DNA of 60,000 nt from Bolinopsis microptera (Eukaryota > Ctenophora > Tentaculata > Lobata > Bolinopsidae). Position numbers and translations under genes: made by a program. The DNA is taken from assembly GCF_026151205.1 (NCBI RefSeq), contig NC_087078.1, forward strand, positions 3,987,675-4,047,674, given 5' to 3'. Positions within the stretch are counted from its first letter, which is position 1; the number at the start of each line of letters is the position of its first letter. Below the pieces are notes generated by a model. The model did not search any database and was not told where the DNA came from. It was given only the letters and a program-made list of their open reading frames with translations. Below are positions 12,244-24,113 of the stretch, one piece after another.

Positions 12244-12381
12244 TGACGTCACAGTTCGCTTAGCGGACGTCACACCTCACTTAGGGTGACGTCACGCCTC
12301 ACTTATCGTGACGTCACACCTCACTTAGCGTGATGTCACAGCTCACTTAACGTGACGTCACACCACGTGTAAATGACATCA
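12244..12381. promoter_or_regulatory. Array of seven CRE-like sites upstream of the carboxypeptidase gene
   Basis: TGACGTCA or one-base variants start at 12244, 12265 (GGACGTCA), 12287, 12309, 12331 (TGATGTCA), 12353 and 12374 (TGACATCA). Four are perfect CREB/ATF palindromes. Spacing is 21-22 bp, about two helical turns, from a 22-bp tandem unit. An E-box CACGTG overlaps the end of the array. It lies 283-420 bp upstream of the ATG at 11961, so a role as promoter or proximal enhancer is likely. It could also serve the neighbouring gene whose 3' end is near 12956, or be a chance product of repeat growth. Confidence 0.7.
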
Positions 12382-12955
12382 CTGCACAGGTGGTGCGCGA
12401 CACTGGAAGTGCAAGCAGGAAGCCACCAGAGTGCTCCAGACCGGACGTCTCAAGAATGTGCTGGCCTATTGGAGGGCGAGCACGTGGAACTGAACATACC
12501 AGAGGAGGAGGAGGAGAGAGAGTTATTTTCTTAAAACACGGTACATGTTAGATATGTGCGCCATTGTCACCTGACAAACCACAAAAATTAGAGAGTCATA
12601 AACATTATGTTTTTGTCGTGACTTATGGTTAAATTATAGGAAAATAGATCCGAGGGTACAAAGAAAAGTCAGATGAATAATATTTTAGGGGTGCTTAAAC
12701 TATAAGAGAGTACAATACAATACAATATGTGTTTTATTTGTTGTATCTTGTTGTTTGTAACTATAAGAGAGTACAACAGAGATAGTTAAGAGAGAAGACA
12801 ATTCACAGGACAATGCAATCTCTTAACCTTTGAGGTGCTTCTTAGTTCTGAACTATTGCAAGGGTGTTGACCGAAGAATAACTTGACTATAAAGCTCAAG
12901 ATCGATTATGACGCCATTACTGAAATGATAGCACCTTCAAAAACTGTACAATTAG

Positions 12956-15900
12956 TTAAGACAATAAAACATTGTCATAGAGAACATCAAAGTGGACGCA
13001 AACCTGTACCTTAGACGCATTGTAGACACGGTTTTCTCCAAAGTTGGTGACACTATACTCGCTACCGAGTATGGTATGTGCACTAGGGGGACGTTTGATA
13101 GCCCTGACAACACCCTCGTTGGTAGGCAGGGAGATACATCTCCGGACCTTTAGTTCTTGTCGGGTGCTACTGAGCCGGTCCCGGAACTCCGCTACCCCCA
13201 CCACACGGTAGTCCTGCCCCCAAGGGTACGAGCTCCGCCGTTGAAACAGATGTTGAGCGGCGTGAATATCCGGCGGTGGTACCGGCTCAGGACCGGGCAG
13301 TTTCCAGGGTTTCAGAGGAATGTAGAAAAATCCGTTCATTTTGAAGAGTTTGGCGGCAAGATGAGAGCTAGATGGTTTTTTTTGCGGGATCGAGCTACAA
13401 GAAAGAGATTTGAACGAAGTGACTATATATTTAAACAGATGTTCCTGCACTAGAGTATTCAGAGTGACGTGTAGTGGCATATTGACAAGCAGAGAATGCT
13501 ACCCGATACAACCTGGGATCTGAAACTATTGAAACCTGCACGTGCAGCTTTAATTAATACTGCTTGTTGCCTGGAATTAGGGCAGATCCTCCAGCCCCAT
13601 TGGAGGTGACCTCTACCATACTGGAACTACGAGACATGAACACTCAGGTACACCTAAGAAGATTGGATGATGTTCAGGAGCATGTCAAATTGTCGCTTGC
13701 TGCAGAGCCAGTTGATTTAAACTCGATCTGGTACGTTTCATCTGCGCTTTAAAATAGATGGATTACTCTGCTGAGCTTGCAAGCAATCTTAAACAATCGT
13801 ATGGTAAGATTGAACCTCTAAGTTTGCTGGGTGCAAGCTGACCAAGATATGAATTGTGATTTCGATGGCCGCTGGGTTTTATTAGAGTGATTAGACACAA
13901 CTTTGATTTGCAGTTTGTACCCAAACATAATGAAGACACAATACACATACAACATACCCACGTACCACAATCCACATTATAGTCACAACAAGAATTAAGA
14001 GTGATAGAGAGACTGTCATATGATCCAGCATTGATCATTTCTGTTTTTTGATAATGTTTGGCACTCGATGACTCGATTTGCTGTTCAAGTGTTCAGTGTT
14101 CATTACTATAAAAAATATTTCACATTCTACAAGAATAGTAGTTCTAGTTCTGAACTCCAAAGTCCTAAACATTTCCCAGAGACCGCAGAGCGTCCAGACT
14201 ATGCTACTGAATATTATAAATGCAAGCATTATGTGCATGTTTTATTTATTGAATATGCATTTAGATTTGCAATTCGATCAAGCTGATCGATCGATATTTG
14301 CTTCTAGTTCTCTTGTCGTTTGTCTTAATGATCCAACGTTCACATTAAATTATATGTTGCGACAGTCCGTCCACTGTCAAACTACCAGACTCCAAACTTC
14401 ACAAGTCTTTGTTGAACAGACGAAATTGCTTTTCATTGGGTTAAATATTAAATATTGGTTCAAATATTCTTAGTTCTGTAAAACCAAATATATTTATTCG
14501 CAATCATTAGTAAAACTAATTGTAAATATATTGCATTTGGACACGAAGGGAAACACACAATGTAAGGCTATTCTTCGTAAATAATCTACGGGTATATGCC
14601 TCACAGGATGGCCAAAAAAAAAGGAAGGTCTCTCAAAATCACAAAACAAGCTAAGTTGACACTCATATTTTTAAGTTGACACTCATATTTTTGTTTCTTC
14701 CCGTGGGTTGATTTAATCTCATAACCATTTTTTCTTTGAGAAAAATTGGCCGGAAAATCTTCCTCCAAAAAAACATGCCTCACAGAATGGCCAAATCTGA
14801 ATTTCTATAATTTTTTGATGGAGATACTTTTTAAATTTCTATCACCACACGTTGTTAGAAAACCTATTAAGGAATGGGGTAATAACCTAAAACTCACGAA
14901 AAAACTGAGCTGTGAAAAATTATTTCACAAAAAAAAATGCCTCACAAAATGGCCAAAAAAATGAAAACGAGAAAATTTTATTTTTCTAAAACCTTTGGCT
15001 CTTGTTTCAGGCATGCTGCTGGTATAAATATGCCTTGTTAAGGTAATCACTGGTAATCACTGGTAATCACTGGTAATCACTGGTAATCACCGGTAAAGTG
15101 GTAATTGTAAATGGAACTGTAAATGGAACTCAACTGGCCAGAAAGTCCACTCACAGGCCACAACCCGTTAGCGTATTTGCTGCAAATTGCCCACAGTGTC
15201 AACTCATCATGACTCATCGGGCTCATCTCAAAACGGGGATCCTCAGCAATCGGCGAGCAAATCGTTATACGATTCATAGGAGAAAACATGACACAAAATC
15301 TACAAATGTTAACAGATAACATATGCGTCGGAGCAAGACAGTTTTCTAGAAAAACGTTATCAAGCTTGTAGTTAATGATTGATCGCCTCAAACAAAGGCA
15401 CACAAAGATTAAAATGCAAGTCAGGTGTACAATGGTCACGTGCGCGTACTGGTGGAGTTTAACTGGGGCTCCGGTATAGAGATTAGCATAAATCCCAAAC
15501 AGCGGACTGTTGGTTTATAACATCTCAACTTCTCAAGAATAGAACTGTATCTCTGCGCTATGATCTAATGGAGATTGTAGAGTGTATAATTTAGATGAAT
15601 GAGAGAATTTAGGATTTAAAATATAGGAGATAAACTAAAAACTTTGTGAGGGGTAACATTTTCGTATTTTTGGTTTCAACAAATTACGGAATGATAGTGG
15701 TGCACAATGCACATGTATTGAAATGACGACATATACTCAAAGCTAACAAGCAATGTAACAAGCTATATAATGGTATGTTAGATTACCTTTTGAGCCATCT
15801 CCTGTATTTGTTTCTTTATGTCGCTGATGTCGTATTTGCCGTTGTAAGTAGTGGACATTCTAGACATGATACAATGACACAGGAGGGGTCTTGCCAGGGG

Positions 15901-18900
15901 CACATCCACCATTGTAGTGGAGATCTAGTGGAGATCTAGTGGAGATCTACTACACAGCTAAAATAAACTGTCACAACGCGGGCCCAAAAAACAAGAACAA
16001 TACATGGTTCAATAGACTAATACTAATCTAGACTTAGAGCTAGAGCAGTAGGCTCAGCAAGTTTAAAAGCGGCAAAGTAAGCAGCAAATCACTCTCTCAC
16101 TGGATAAACTACTGATACAAGTTCTAACTTTAAACACTTTCAAAATGAGCATCACAAAAAATGAGGCTCTAACAAAAATAGATGATCGTGAAATGAGCTT
16201 CACATAAATAAAACCACTTGAACTGCAGCAAGCTGAGTCAGAGGTTCGCTGTCCCTAGTGGCCAGCTATAACATGCGTTGTTTTAACGAAGTAACAATAA
16301 CAACAACAGATGTTGCCTTGACTGGCAACAAATGTCCACCTCCGATAGTGAAATTAGACCGCCACAAGACAAAACACGACAGTGTGAGATAAGACTTAAG
16401 AAGTTAAGAGGGCGGCTGAAGAAACCCCGCGACCATTAAACCGCATATACAATGTAGCTCATGTAGTGGCATGTGGGACTGATGACTCTCATATATCTGG
16501 AGAGAGAGAGAGAGTGAGAGACAAAGGTTGTGAGATGAAGTTGGGAATTGCATGTTAAACACCGGGGAGGTCCGAGAGAGTCTCTGATCGGTAATTAATT
16601 AGAAATGAGACGTTGGTGTACCGGTCTCCCACGGCATATGGGATTATGTTCTTTTGACGCAAGTGTCAGGAGTTTGACGCGTGCTAAATAAAATACGTTA
16701 TACTTCATTGGTATTACTTATCCAAGTGTAATTTGAGGGCTAGTGGTTGATCGGTGGGGATTTTAAACATAGTTGTTACTGATCGACTAACAAAAACCAC
16801 TGCTCAAAAGCACTGTTTAAAACAAGTGTGAGAACGTGCACTCTTTGACCACCATTGATCTTAGCACGTGTTGTTGTATTAAACTGAACTGGTAGTTGTT
16901 AGTAGAAATAGATGGTAGAAGAACTAACCCTCTTTCCGTCCTGCATTCCAAATACAAGCTGTGTTGTTCGAGAGTTGACATCCTTTACTGAAATTATACT
17001 GAATTTAGTCAAACCTCGCTGGTAGGATATTTTGAGAATATAATAGTTCTACTGATGATTTCATATTATTGTTTTTCAAGAAACACATTGTCCAGCTAGT
17101 GGTGACTTGTTTAAAACTCACGTGAAATGGTGGAAGATCTGCGGCGGGTTGGTATTTCCTTCTCGCTGGTGGAATCCTCGTGCTCCCATAACCTCGTCTT
17201 CTCATAGCCCCACTCGTGCGCTCCGCTTAGTGCTAACGAATCTAAAGTGTAAAAACTATATTAGTATTTGGTAGAGATATTATCACTAATTATATATACT
17301 AGCAGGAACCCGTATAACCCTAAAATGGTGTCAAGACTCAAGAGACTAAAATAATTATTACTTATTTAATTCGCGTTTTTGACAGCACTTGGGGGTCCAA
17401 ATTTTGGGCTCTAAAATTCGAATTCCTTGGCCAATTTTTTATTTTTTCATGCTGATTTGAAGGCCATTAAAGCATTTGACCCAGTCAAAAAAGTTTCAGT
17501 TGTATATCTTTTACGGTTTTTGCGGAAAGTCGCCGAGAACTACAAAACTAGCATACATGGGTTGTTAAGGTAGAACGCAGTTCTTGGAACTCTGTATTAC
17601 TCTATAACATGAGATCAAAGAGCGACGCCATTTGTAGTGTTGTTGTTATTAATTTTAAACTAATATATTACTCTATATAATATAATATATTACTTTATTT
17701 AAAGTTATTAAGTTAACTCCTACACGAAACTATAACTCTTACCGTAAAACATCAAAATCGGAGAAATCTAGACTGCGATTTACGAACTATTAAAAACTTG
17801 CGGCATCACTTTAGATTAAAAACTTGGCCACTATGTACAGTGATTGTACACCGACTTGAATAATATGTAAAACTTGAAGATCCGTCGAAGAGTCGAGAAT
17901 AAAATAAACTCTAAAAACTAGGTGGAACTGGCAACCAAGTGATCAGTGTTAATAACTCCACAACGGTTTGAGAACTTTCATTCGAGTAGGGTGTGGCACC
18001 CTCGTGACGCTTTTTAAAATTTTCTGATATCTTGATCGTTTTTATGCTATTGGCTTGTTCTTGATCCCAAAGATATCATGTGATGCTGAGCCTGGATAAC
18101 CAACCATATTATTTGCTTGAAAACTTCTCATAAGTTCTAACAGAGCTGCTGACTCGTTAGCAGCAGTTAATGAGGTGAATAATCTCACGAACTGACTAGA
18201 CCCTGCAGCTGTGACATTGTTCACAGGATCGAGTAAGAGCCTTAAAATTTGGGCAGCTCCATAAACAGAAAAATGAATAGGCCCTAAACAAAGTTTAGCC
18301 CCAAAATTAAAATTTTGAACACAGACTGACAGACAGTACTTCTTGATTCTTGAAACGTTTTGACCCCTTAATCTAAACATGTAATAAAGATCGTGTCTGC
18401 ATCTTTTTGGTCAGTTATAATTTCTACCAGTCGAGGAGAGAGAGGGTAGCTTAACTACCGACGGAGTTGGAAGTGTTAAACATTATTTAAGTTATTTCTT
18501 TTTAATTTTCGGTATTTCAGCAAAATTATAATTCGTGACCTGGTTATTCAAACGGTTGGTGTAGACGTTAGTTTTCTCTAGACTCTATTACAGTATGAGT
18601 TTATAAACTATAAATAGTATTGTGTTGTAGCGAATGGGTGGGGTTTATGTGGTACATTGCATATATTCTTTTAACCACTCTTTGGAAAGTAAGATAAAGC
18701 TTTCATCTTCGAGTGGTTATGGATCAGTACACTCAATGTTCAAATGTTGGCGGCATCTAGCTTAGCACAACTGCCAATCATTAGCCATGTTATTGTGTTT
18801 ATAGTGTATACCCCGGTACGTTTTACCTACTGACAACCTGACTAGCAGTAGTATCCTGACTACTGATATATATTATATTAGATATTAATATATCTGGTAA

Positions 18901-19388
18901 ACATTACAACCGGACCATCAAACTTACCCGCTACGAGTTTATTATCATCACATTGACCATCTCGATTAGATTTGTATGTTAGATTTTAGAGTAAACGATT
19001 GGAAGTTACTATACCAGTCAGGATAAAGTATAGGTTAATAGTCAGAACTTCAGAAGCTAGAGTACTCAAGAAGAATACTGTGTAAACGAAACCTCCTATT
19101 ACTACTGTATTGCATTATCATTTTACGTACTATGACGATAAGGCCCAAATGGAGCGAGGGCCTGTCAGGAGTCGGATACACTGTGATTTATAGACCCTAA
19201 TTCAACATCCAATTTATCCACGAGCTCATGTTTATTGTTTATACGAATTTCAGAAATAAGCACGTTGTACGGTCCCAAGAAGCAGTGATTTACCTTTGAT
19301 GCTGAAGGAATAAGAAGGCTTGATACTGGTGATTGCTGAGGCTGGAATGGCTGGGAGACGGACAAGTCCTCCGTTCAGGGACATCAAC
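12956..19388 (-). CDS. Unrecognised multi-exon gene, 5' end not located
   Basis: Five exons with GT-AG borders and one continuous frame: 19294-19388, 17122-17225, 16929-16987, 15787-15924 and a terminal exon 12956-13444 (stop at 12956). They sum to 295 codons with the stop. Readable strings include GAHEWGYEKTRLWEHEDSTS, TTQLVFGMQDGKR, NGKYDISDIKKQIQEMAQK, WKLPGPEPVPPPD, RRSSYPWGQDYRVVGVAEF and SVTNFGENRVYN. A minus-strand AATAAA (12733-12738) follows the stop by about 220 bp. Alternatives: the last exon has a stronger-looking acceptor at 13395-13396 in another phase, an ATG at 13480 preceded by an in-frame TAG, and an internal donor at 13008-13009, so it might be a separate gene. Short W/Y-rich proteins of this style are often ciliary, but I recognise no family. 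Confidence 0.5.
13445..15786. other. Intron or intergenic stretch with dispersed short repeats
   Basis: Contains three copies of ATGCCTCACARRATGGCCAAA-like sequence at about 14597, 14775 and 14937 in the same orientation, each followed by an A-rich run, and five copies of GGTAATCACT at about 15042-15091. A plus-strand stretch ending at a TAA at 13750 is open and reads somewhat like protein but lacks clear splice borders. No gene is called. Confidence 0.5.
15787..15924 (-). other. Best-supported internal exon of the unrecognised 13-19 kb gene
   Basis: 46 codons, phase 0 at both ends, donor AAG|GTAATC. It reads ISTTMVDVPLARPLL, then two methionines and NGKYDISDIKKQ. The acceptor lies inside three perfect tandem copies of an 11-bp unit (GTGGAGATCTA, 15917-15949), so three CTAG acceptor candidates stand 11 bp apart; only the innermost keeps this exon length. 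The internal methionines could also act as starts if transcription began nearby. Confidence 0.55.
18042..18270 (-). pseudogene. Protein-like open segment, possibly a gene relic
   Basis: The minus strand reads GAAQILRLLLDPVNNV..., then ...FVRLFTSLTAANES... and ends ...HDIFGIKNKPIA with a stop at 18042. Codon choice and composition look like protein, but no convincing donor follows and upstream sequence degenerates. The LLDP block faintly recalls the PPP4R3/SMEK family; I cannot verify this. It sits inside the intron between exons 19294-19388 and 17122-17225. Otherwise 17226-19293 shows nothing supported. Confidence 0.3.
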
Positions 19389-19407
19389 CTGTGAAACCTC
19401 TCTAAAA

Positions 19408-19478
19408 CAAGATACAAGGTACAAGATACAAGGTACAAGATACAAGGTACAAGATACAAGGTACAAGGTACAAGATAC
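19408..19478. repeat. 7/14-bp minisatellite 20 bp from a splice acceptor
   Basis: Alternating ACAAGAT and ACAAGGT heptamers, about ten in all. On the minus strand this is a repeated CTTGTAC/CTTGTAT pyrimidine-rich run lying just upstream of the TTTCACAG acceptor of exon 19294-19388. Confidence 0.9.
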
Positions 19479-20614
19479 TGGACAATATCTGATGATCGAA
19501 GTCCTTGTTACAGAATACAGGACGATCACTAATCAGCCATGAGTAGACTGCGAACCAAACATATTTGGGAGAAGATATTTAGAATAAAAAACAATTCTCC
19601 GAAAATGAGCACTGATAAATTGCACAAATGAAGATGTATCGTACGTTCCCGAACAGTTTTACTATAAAGTAACACTCCTACGAACTGAGCTTTTAGACCT
19701 AGTGGTTAGTAAATCACAGGATAACAAAAAACATGCGGTAACGAATCCTTTAAAATATCAGTTTATTCTTTTAACTTGTCCCAACTAATAATCGCGTAGA
19801 AAGCATGCAAAAATAATTTTCCAAAAACCACAAATTTTTCCATGATTTGCATTCCACAGTAACTGGCCAGCTCATGTAAATATCTATCAGAGAACGGAAC
19901 AAATGAACCAGGATTTAAACAGAGTGTCTCCTAAAATCCGCCTGAACCGGACAAGCATTGTTAAATAGACCGCTAGTAAGTTGCAGAGAGCGCTGTTAAA
20001 AGGTGGAGAAAACAACAACTCGATAAAGAGAACGTAGAATATTAGCAAGCAGCGCTCTAACTCACTGCATTCCAGCTTTGTGCTTGTCACCTGACTAAAA
20101 CAAGTGACAACTACAAGAACCAGACCAGCACTGTACTGCTGAGCTACTTTCTTTAAACAAACTGGCGGACAATGGCCGGCCAGGGCGCGTACAAAGCGGA
20201 TATATTACTAAAACTGTTGTAATGATCAGTGGAGCAATTATACAGAGAAAGAGTATTTAGTCTAGTTGTATAATAGCTGTGAGTGTTGGCTAACTGAATA
20301 ACAGTGTTATTGATGGTCCTCACTCCTCCTGCTTGATGTTAGTGCTCAGTTCCCCTGTTTACAAGCACATAAACTAGATGAGCTAACTTGAATCATAACG
20401 TCACCAGCCGATTTATATGCAGATAACATGTATACTTTTCAGCGTCATGTACTTCAGTTGGTAATTGAGTAATTGTGAGATTGAGGCGCAACTTAACCGT
20501 GTTTACTAAGCGAACTATACTGGTTAGACCAGGTCCATAAGTGTAGCCATTAACATAAAATGGTCGTATATCATACATTGTATGTATTATGATGTTCTGA
20601 AACGATTTCATGTA

Positions 20615-21731
20615 ACCCGGTGCAGTTTTAATGCTCTTTTGGTCTGAATCTAACCCGGTGCAGTTTTAATGCTCTTTTGGTCTGAATCTAACCCGGTGCA
20701 GTTTTAATGCTCTTTTGGTCTGAATCTAACCCGGTGCAGTTTTAATGCTCTTTTGGTCTGAATCTAACCCGGTGCAGTTTTAATGCTCTTTTGGTCTGAA
20801 TCTAACCCGGTGCAGTTTTAATGCTCTTTTGGTCTGAATCTAACCCGGTGTAGTTTTAATGCTCTTTTGGTCTGAATCTAACCCGGTGTAGTTTTAATGC
20901 TCTTTTGGTCTGAATCTAACCCGGTGCAGTTTTAATGCTCTTTTGGTCTGAATCTAACCCGGTGCAGTTTTAATGCTCTCTTGGTCTGAATCTAACCCGG
21001 TGCAGTTTTAATGCTCTCTTGGTCTGAATCTAACCCGGTGCAGTTTTAATGCTCTCTTGGTCTGAATCTAACCCGGTGCAGTTTTAATGCTCTCTTGGTC
21101 TGAATCTAACCCGGTGCAGTTTTAATGCTCTCTTGGTCTGAATCTAACCCGGTGCAGTTTTAATGCTCTTTTGGTCTGAATCTAACCCGGTGCAGTTTTA
21201 ATGCTCTTTTGGTCTGAATCTAACCCGGTGCAGTTTTAATGCTCTTTTGGTCTGAATCTAACCCGGTGTAGTTTTAATGCTCTTTTGGTCTGAATCTAAC
21301 CCGGTGCAGTTTTAATGCTCTTTTGGTCTGAATCTAACCCGGTGCAGTTTTAATGCTCTTTTGGTCTGAATCTAACCCGGTGTAGTTTTAATGCTCTTTT
21401 GGTCTGAATCTAACCCGGTGCAGTTTTAATGCTCTTTTGGTCTGAATCTAACCCGGTGCAGTTTTAATGCTCTTTTGGTCTGAATCTAACCCGGTGTAGT
21501 TTTAATGCTCTTTTGGTCTGAATCTAACCCGGTGCAGTTTTAATGCTCTTTTGGTCTGAATCTAACCCGGTGCAGTTTTAATGCTCTTTTGGTCTGAATC
21601 TAACCCGGTGCAGTTTTAATGCTCTTTTGGTCTGAATCTAACCCGGTGCAGTTTTAATGCTCTTTTGGTCTGAATCTAACCCGGTGCAGTTTTAATGCTC
21701 TTTTGGTCTGAATCTAACCCGGTGCAGTTTT
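20615..21731. repeat. 38-bp satellite, about 29.4 units
   Basis: Unit begins TAACCCGGTGCAGTTTTAAT and ends GGTCTGAATC, 38 bp, with very little divergence. Variants are structured: several units have GTGTAG instead of GTGCAG, and six adjacent units (about 20967-21140) share CTCTCTTGG in place of CTCTTTTGG, which indicates block amplification. No ORF is kept because 38 is not a multiple of 3. Confidence 0.95.
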
Positions 21732-22142
21732 ACTAAGTTTTGGATATCAATCAGTCTTGGTCCGGTCGGCTCAAACAAATTGTAACGATTTCGATAATAT
21801 CATAAAGTTCAGTTGTGGTGGTAACTTACTGGAGCAGTGAGATAAGGTAGGACAGGACAGGAAGCGGTCTCTGAATCTCATCTCCCCGGAGCAGAGCAAC
21901 AAACAAACAAAGTAGATCAAGAACTAGACAAAGCGTTACTTTAGAGAGCGTTACTTGCAGCTAGTTGTTAGAGAAGTGCACGTATTGCAGAGAACGTAAA
22001 CAAATGCACACAACAGCTGCCTTCTGACACAGTCTCCCTATCTCGTGCCAGATATGTCGAACATCAGTAGTCTTGTCTTATTACATTGCTTGTTAACAAG
22101 CACCCACTAGTCAGACACACGTAGAGTTCACGTGTTGTTGTG

Positions 22143-22620
22143 ATGTGTCACAGTTACTGTTGTGCTGTGTCACAGTTACTGTTGTGCTGTGTCACAGTTA
22201 CTGTTGTGCTGTGTCACAGTTACTGTTGTGCTGTGTCACAGTTACTGTTGTGCTCTTTCACAGTTACTGTTGTGCTGTGTCACAGTTACTGTTGTGCTGT
22301 GTCACAGTTATTGTTGTGCTGTGTGACAGTTACTCATTACTGTTCTGCTGTGTGACAGTTACTGTTGTGCTGTGTCACAGTTACTGTTGTGCTGTGTCAC
22401 AGTTACTGTTGTGCTGTGTCACAGTTACTGTTGTGCTGTGTCACAGTTACTGTTGTGCTGTGTCACAGTTACTGTTGTGCTGTGTCACAGTTACTGTTGT
22501 GCTGTGTCACAGTTATTGTTGTGCTGTGTGACAGTTACTGTTCTGCTGTGTGACAGTAACTGTTGTGCTGTGTCACAGTTACTGTTGTGCTGTGTCACAG
22601 TTACTGTTCTGCTGTGTTAC
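22143..22620. repeat. 22-bp minisatellite resembling a repeated 3' splice site
   Basis: About 21 copies of a 22-bp unit (TTACTGTTGTGCTGTGTCACAG with small changes, read in two parts TTACTGTTGTG and CTGTGTCACAG). On the plus strand each unit is a T-rich run ending in CACAG, like an acceptor. It ends next to a possible plus-strand exon at 22632. The long plus-strand ORFs inside it are frame artefacts of the repeat. Confidence 0.9.
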
Positions 22621-22631
22621 AGTGTGCAGGA

Positions 22632-22764
22632 GGATTACGTGACTCATCAGCCACGTACGTCTCACATCCCTAGATACGAGAACCCCCCTTTAGCAAGAGC
22701 TCCCGTCTCTTATGTGATATACGAGTCGAGCGGTCAAATCTTAAAGATCATGTTTACTTCTTAA
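22632..22764 (+). CDS. Possible terminal exon of an unknown plus-strand gene
   Basis: After a TGTGCAG acceptor the sequence reads EDYVTHQPRTSHIPRYENPP..., then ...APVSYVIYESSGQ... and a TAA at 22762. An AATAAA follows at 23025-23030. Composition is protein-like, but no upstream exon was found and no domain is recognised. The preceding minisatellite supplies many alternative CACAG acceptors. If real, the gene ends about 550 bp before the next plus-strand gene starts. Confidence 0.35.
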
Positions 22765-22939
22765 TGCACAGTTATGATGTACATGTGAACTCTACCCTGT
22801 ATGTAGCCCATTTCTAGGTCAGTTAAATTCTACTGATGGATCGCATCACTAATTATACGTCACTAATTAGTGACATGATCTGATCTCCCTGGCCCCCTAA
22901 TAATGGGGGGCCTGGAAGTCGCCCTCCCGTAGTTTACTA

Positions 22940-23060
22940 CTTGTTACCTGTATTTACAGTTCCAACACTCGAAATGTTCTTATGTGCCCCCCCCCCCCCC
23001 CCCATTGTTTATTATGTCCTATAAAATAAAGGGTCAGCCCTTTTTGGCCCCCACCCTACA
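22940..23060. other. Poly-C tract and hairpin between plus-strand genes
   Basis: A run of about 19 C residues (about 22985-23003) lies just past a GGCCCCC-TAATAAT-GGGGGGCC hairpin (about 22890-22912). C/G runs of this kind mark the ends of two transposon-like elements elsewhere in the window (40543-44219 and 53249-54755), so this may be a remnant of one. No partner end was found. Confidence 0.35.
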
Positions 23061-23312
23061 GATTTTTGCATTTTGCGTCTCAAACCTGATACTACTAACC
23101 AGAATTACAGAAATATATGGTCTATAGACTAGATGTGGACATTGTTATATATAACATGAATAAATGAGAGAAATCAGATTAGGCCAGGCCGGCCAGCAAT
23201 GTAGTGTTGTGTACTGTGTGCTGACCCAGGATAGTGCCCAGCATAGTGCACAACACAGTTCACTCTTCCTGATTTGATTTGAGCTGGTTTGTTTTGTACT
23301 GCAGTCTTTAAA

Positions 23313-24113
23313 ATGGCCTGCTGGTATCCACAGAGTAAGTTTATATCAACATTAATTATAAGTAAGATCTTTTCCAAATATCATCATTCATGTATCAATT
23401 CTTTCTATGAAAATGGAACTTGGTCTGCGAATTGATCATCAACTGAAAGTGATGGTTTTAAAGCTTACTCCAATAATTTTCACGAGGTTTTGCCTACGAG
23501 ATAAGACTTAATCAGCCTAACCTACTTCTATATTCACATCAGAAGGTAAGGACGGAAAGTTGCGATTACCGTACAACAGACTACAACTGGAAACCTCTAG
23601 AGGTAAACCCACCACTAACAGGGCAGAGATGGATTTTAACAGTTACACTATGCTGGGAGGCGATGAAGGAACTCAACCTTCTCTTGTGAGATACTCTGAT
23701 CCGAGACACACTCCTGCTTCTGTGAGATACAACCTTAAAAGTGAGTTATTTGATATTTTGAACATGCTATTTTCTTAGAACGTTTTCATTCCCAAGCAGG
23801 AAAAAGTAACACTGACAGAGTAAACCCTTACAAAGCAACATGTAACTGATCACTTCCTTTTCCATCAGCTACACAGGAAATGCACTACAAAGTACAGTTA
23901 CTCGCAGTAAATGTGAAATTCCTAAGAAACAAGTCCGTTCTCCACTCGCATCAGGAAGAAGTAGCTACAGTCAAGGAGAGAGTTGCTAGAGGATCACTAG
24001 ATGCCAAGAAGCAATACAACGTAACCAGTGCTACTGTGTCCCATAAGTATAGGAACGTTGATTATACTTTGCCGAGGAAATTCGTTTCCAGTGCCAAAAC
24101 TCGTTATCAGTAG
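23313..24113 (+). CDS. Complete three-exon gene for a 154-residue protein, function unknown
   Basis: Exons 23313-23334 (ATG in AAAATGG context, encodes MACWYPQ plus one base), 23543-23740 and 23869-24113 (stop TAG). Donors A|GTAAGT and A|GTGAGT and acceptors CACATCAG and TCCATCAG are all good, both introns are phase 1, and the sum is 465 bases, 155 codons. The protein is basic, with no signal peptide or membrane segment. It contains LPYNRLQLETSRGKP, LVRYSDPRHTP, then a probable helix (SHQEEVATVKERVARGSLDA) and ends SAKTRYQ. Repeated R-Y/K-Y motifs recall small ciliary proteins, but I do not recognise a family. Confidence 0.75.

Noticed and set aside
13564-13752. Plus-strand exon reading PPAPLEVTSTILELRD...
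   Set aside because: Protein-like, but no clear acceptor and no partner exon; opposite to the local gene.
15077-15439. 120-codon minus-strand ORF
   Set aside because: No splice borders and composition not protein-like; lies in an intron with repeats at its edge.
20615-21731. CRISPR-like array
   Set aside because: Contiguous 38-bp units with no unique spacers, in a eukaryotic genome.
22140-22553. Overlapping cysteine- and valine-rich plus-strand ORFs
   Set aside because: Artefacts of the 22-bp repeat, open in all three plus-strand frames at once.
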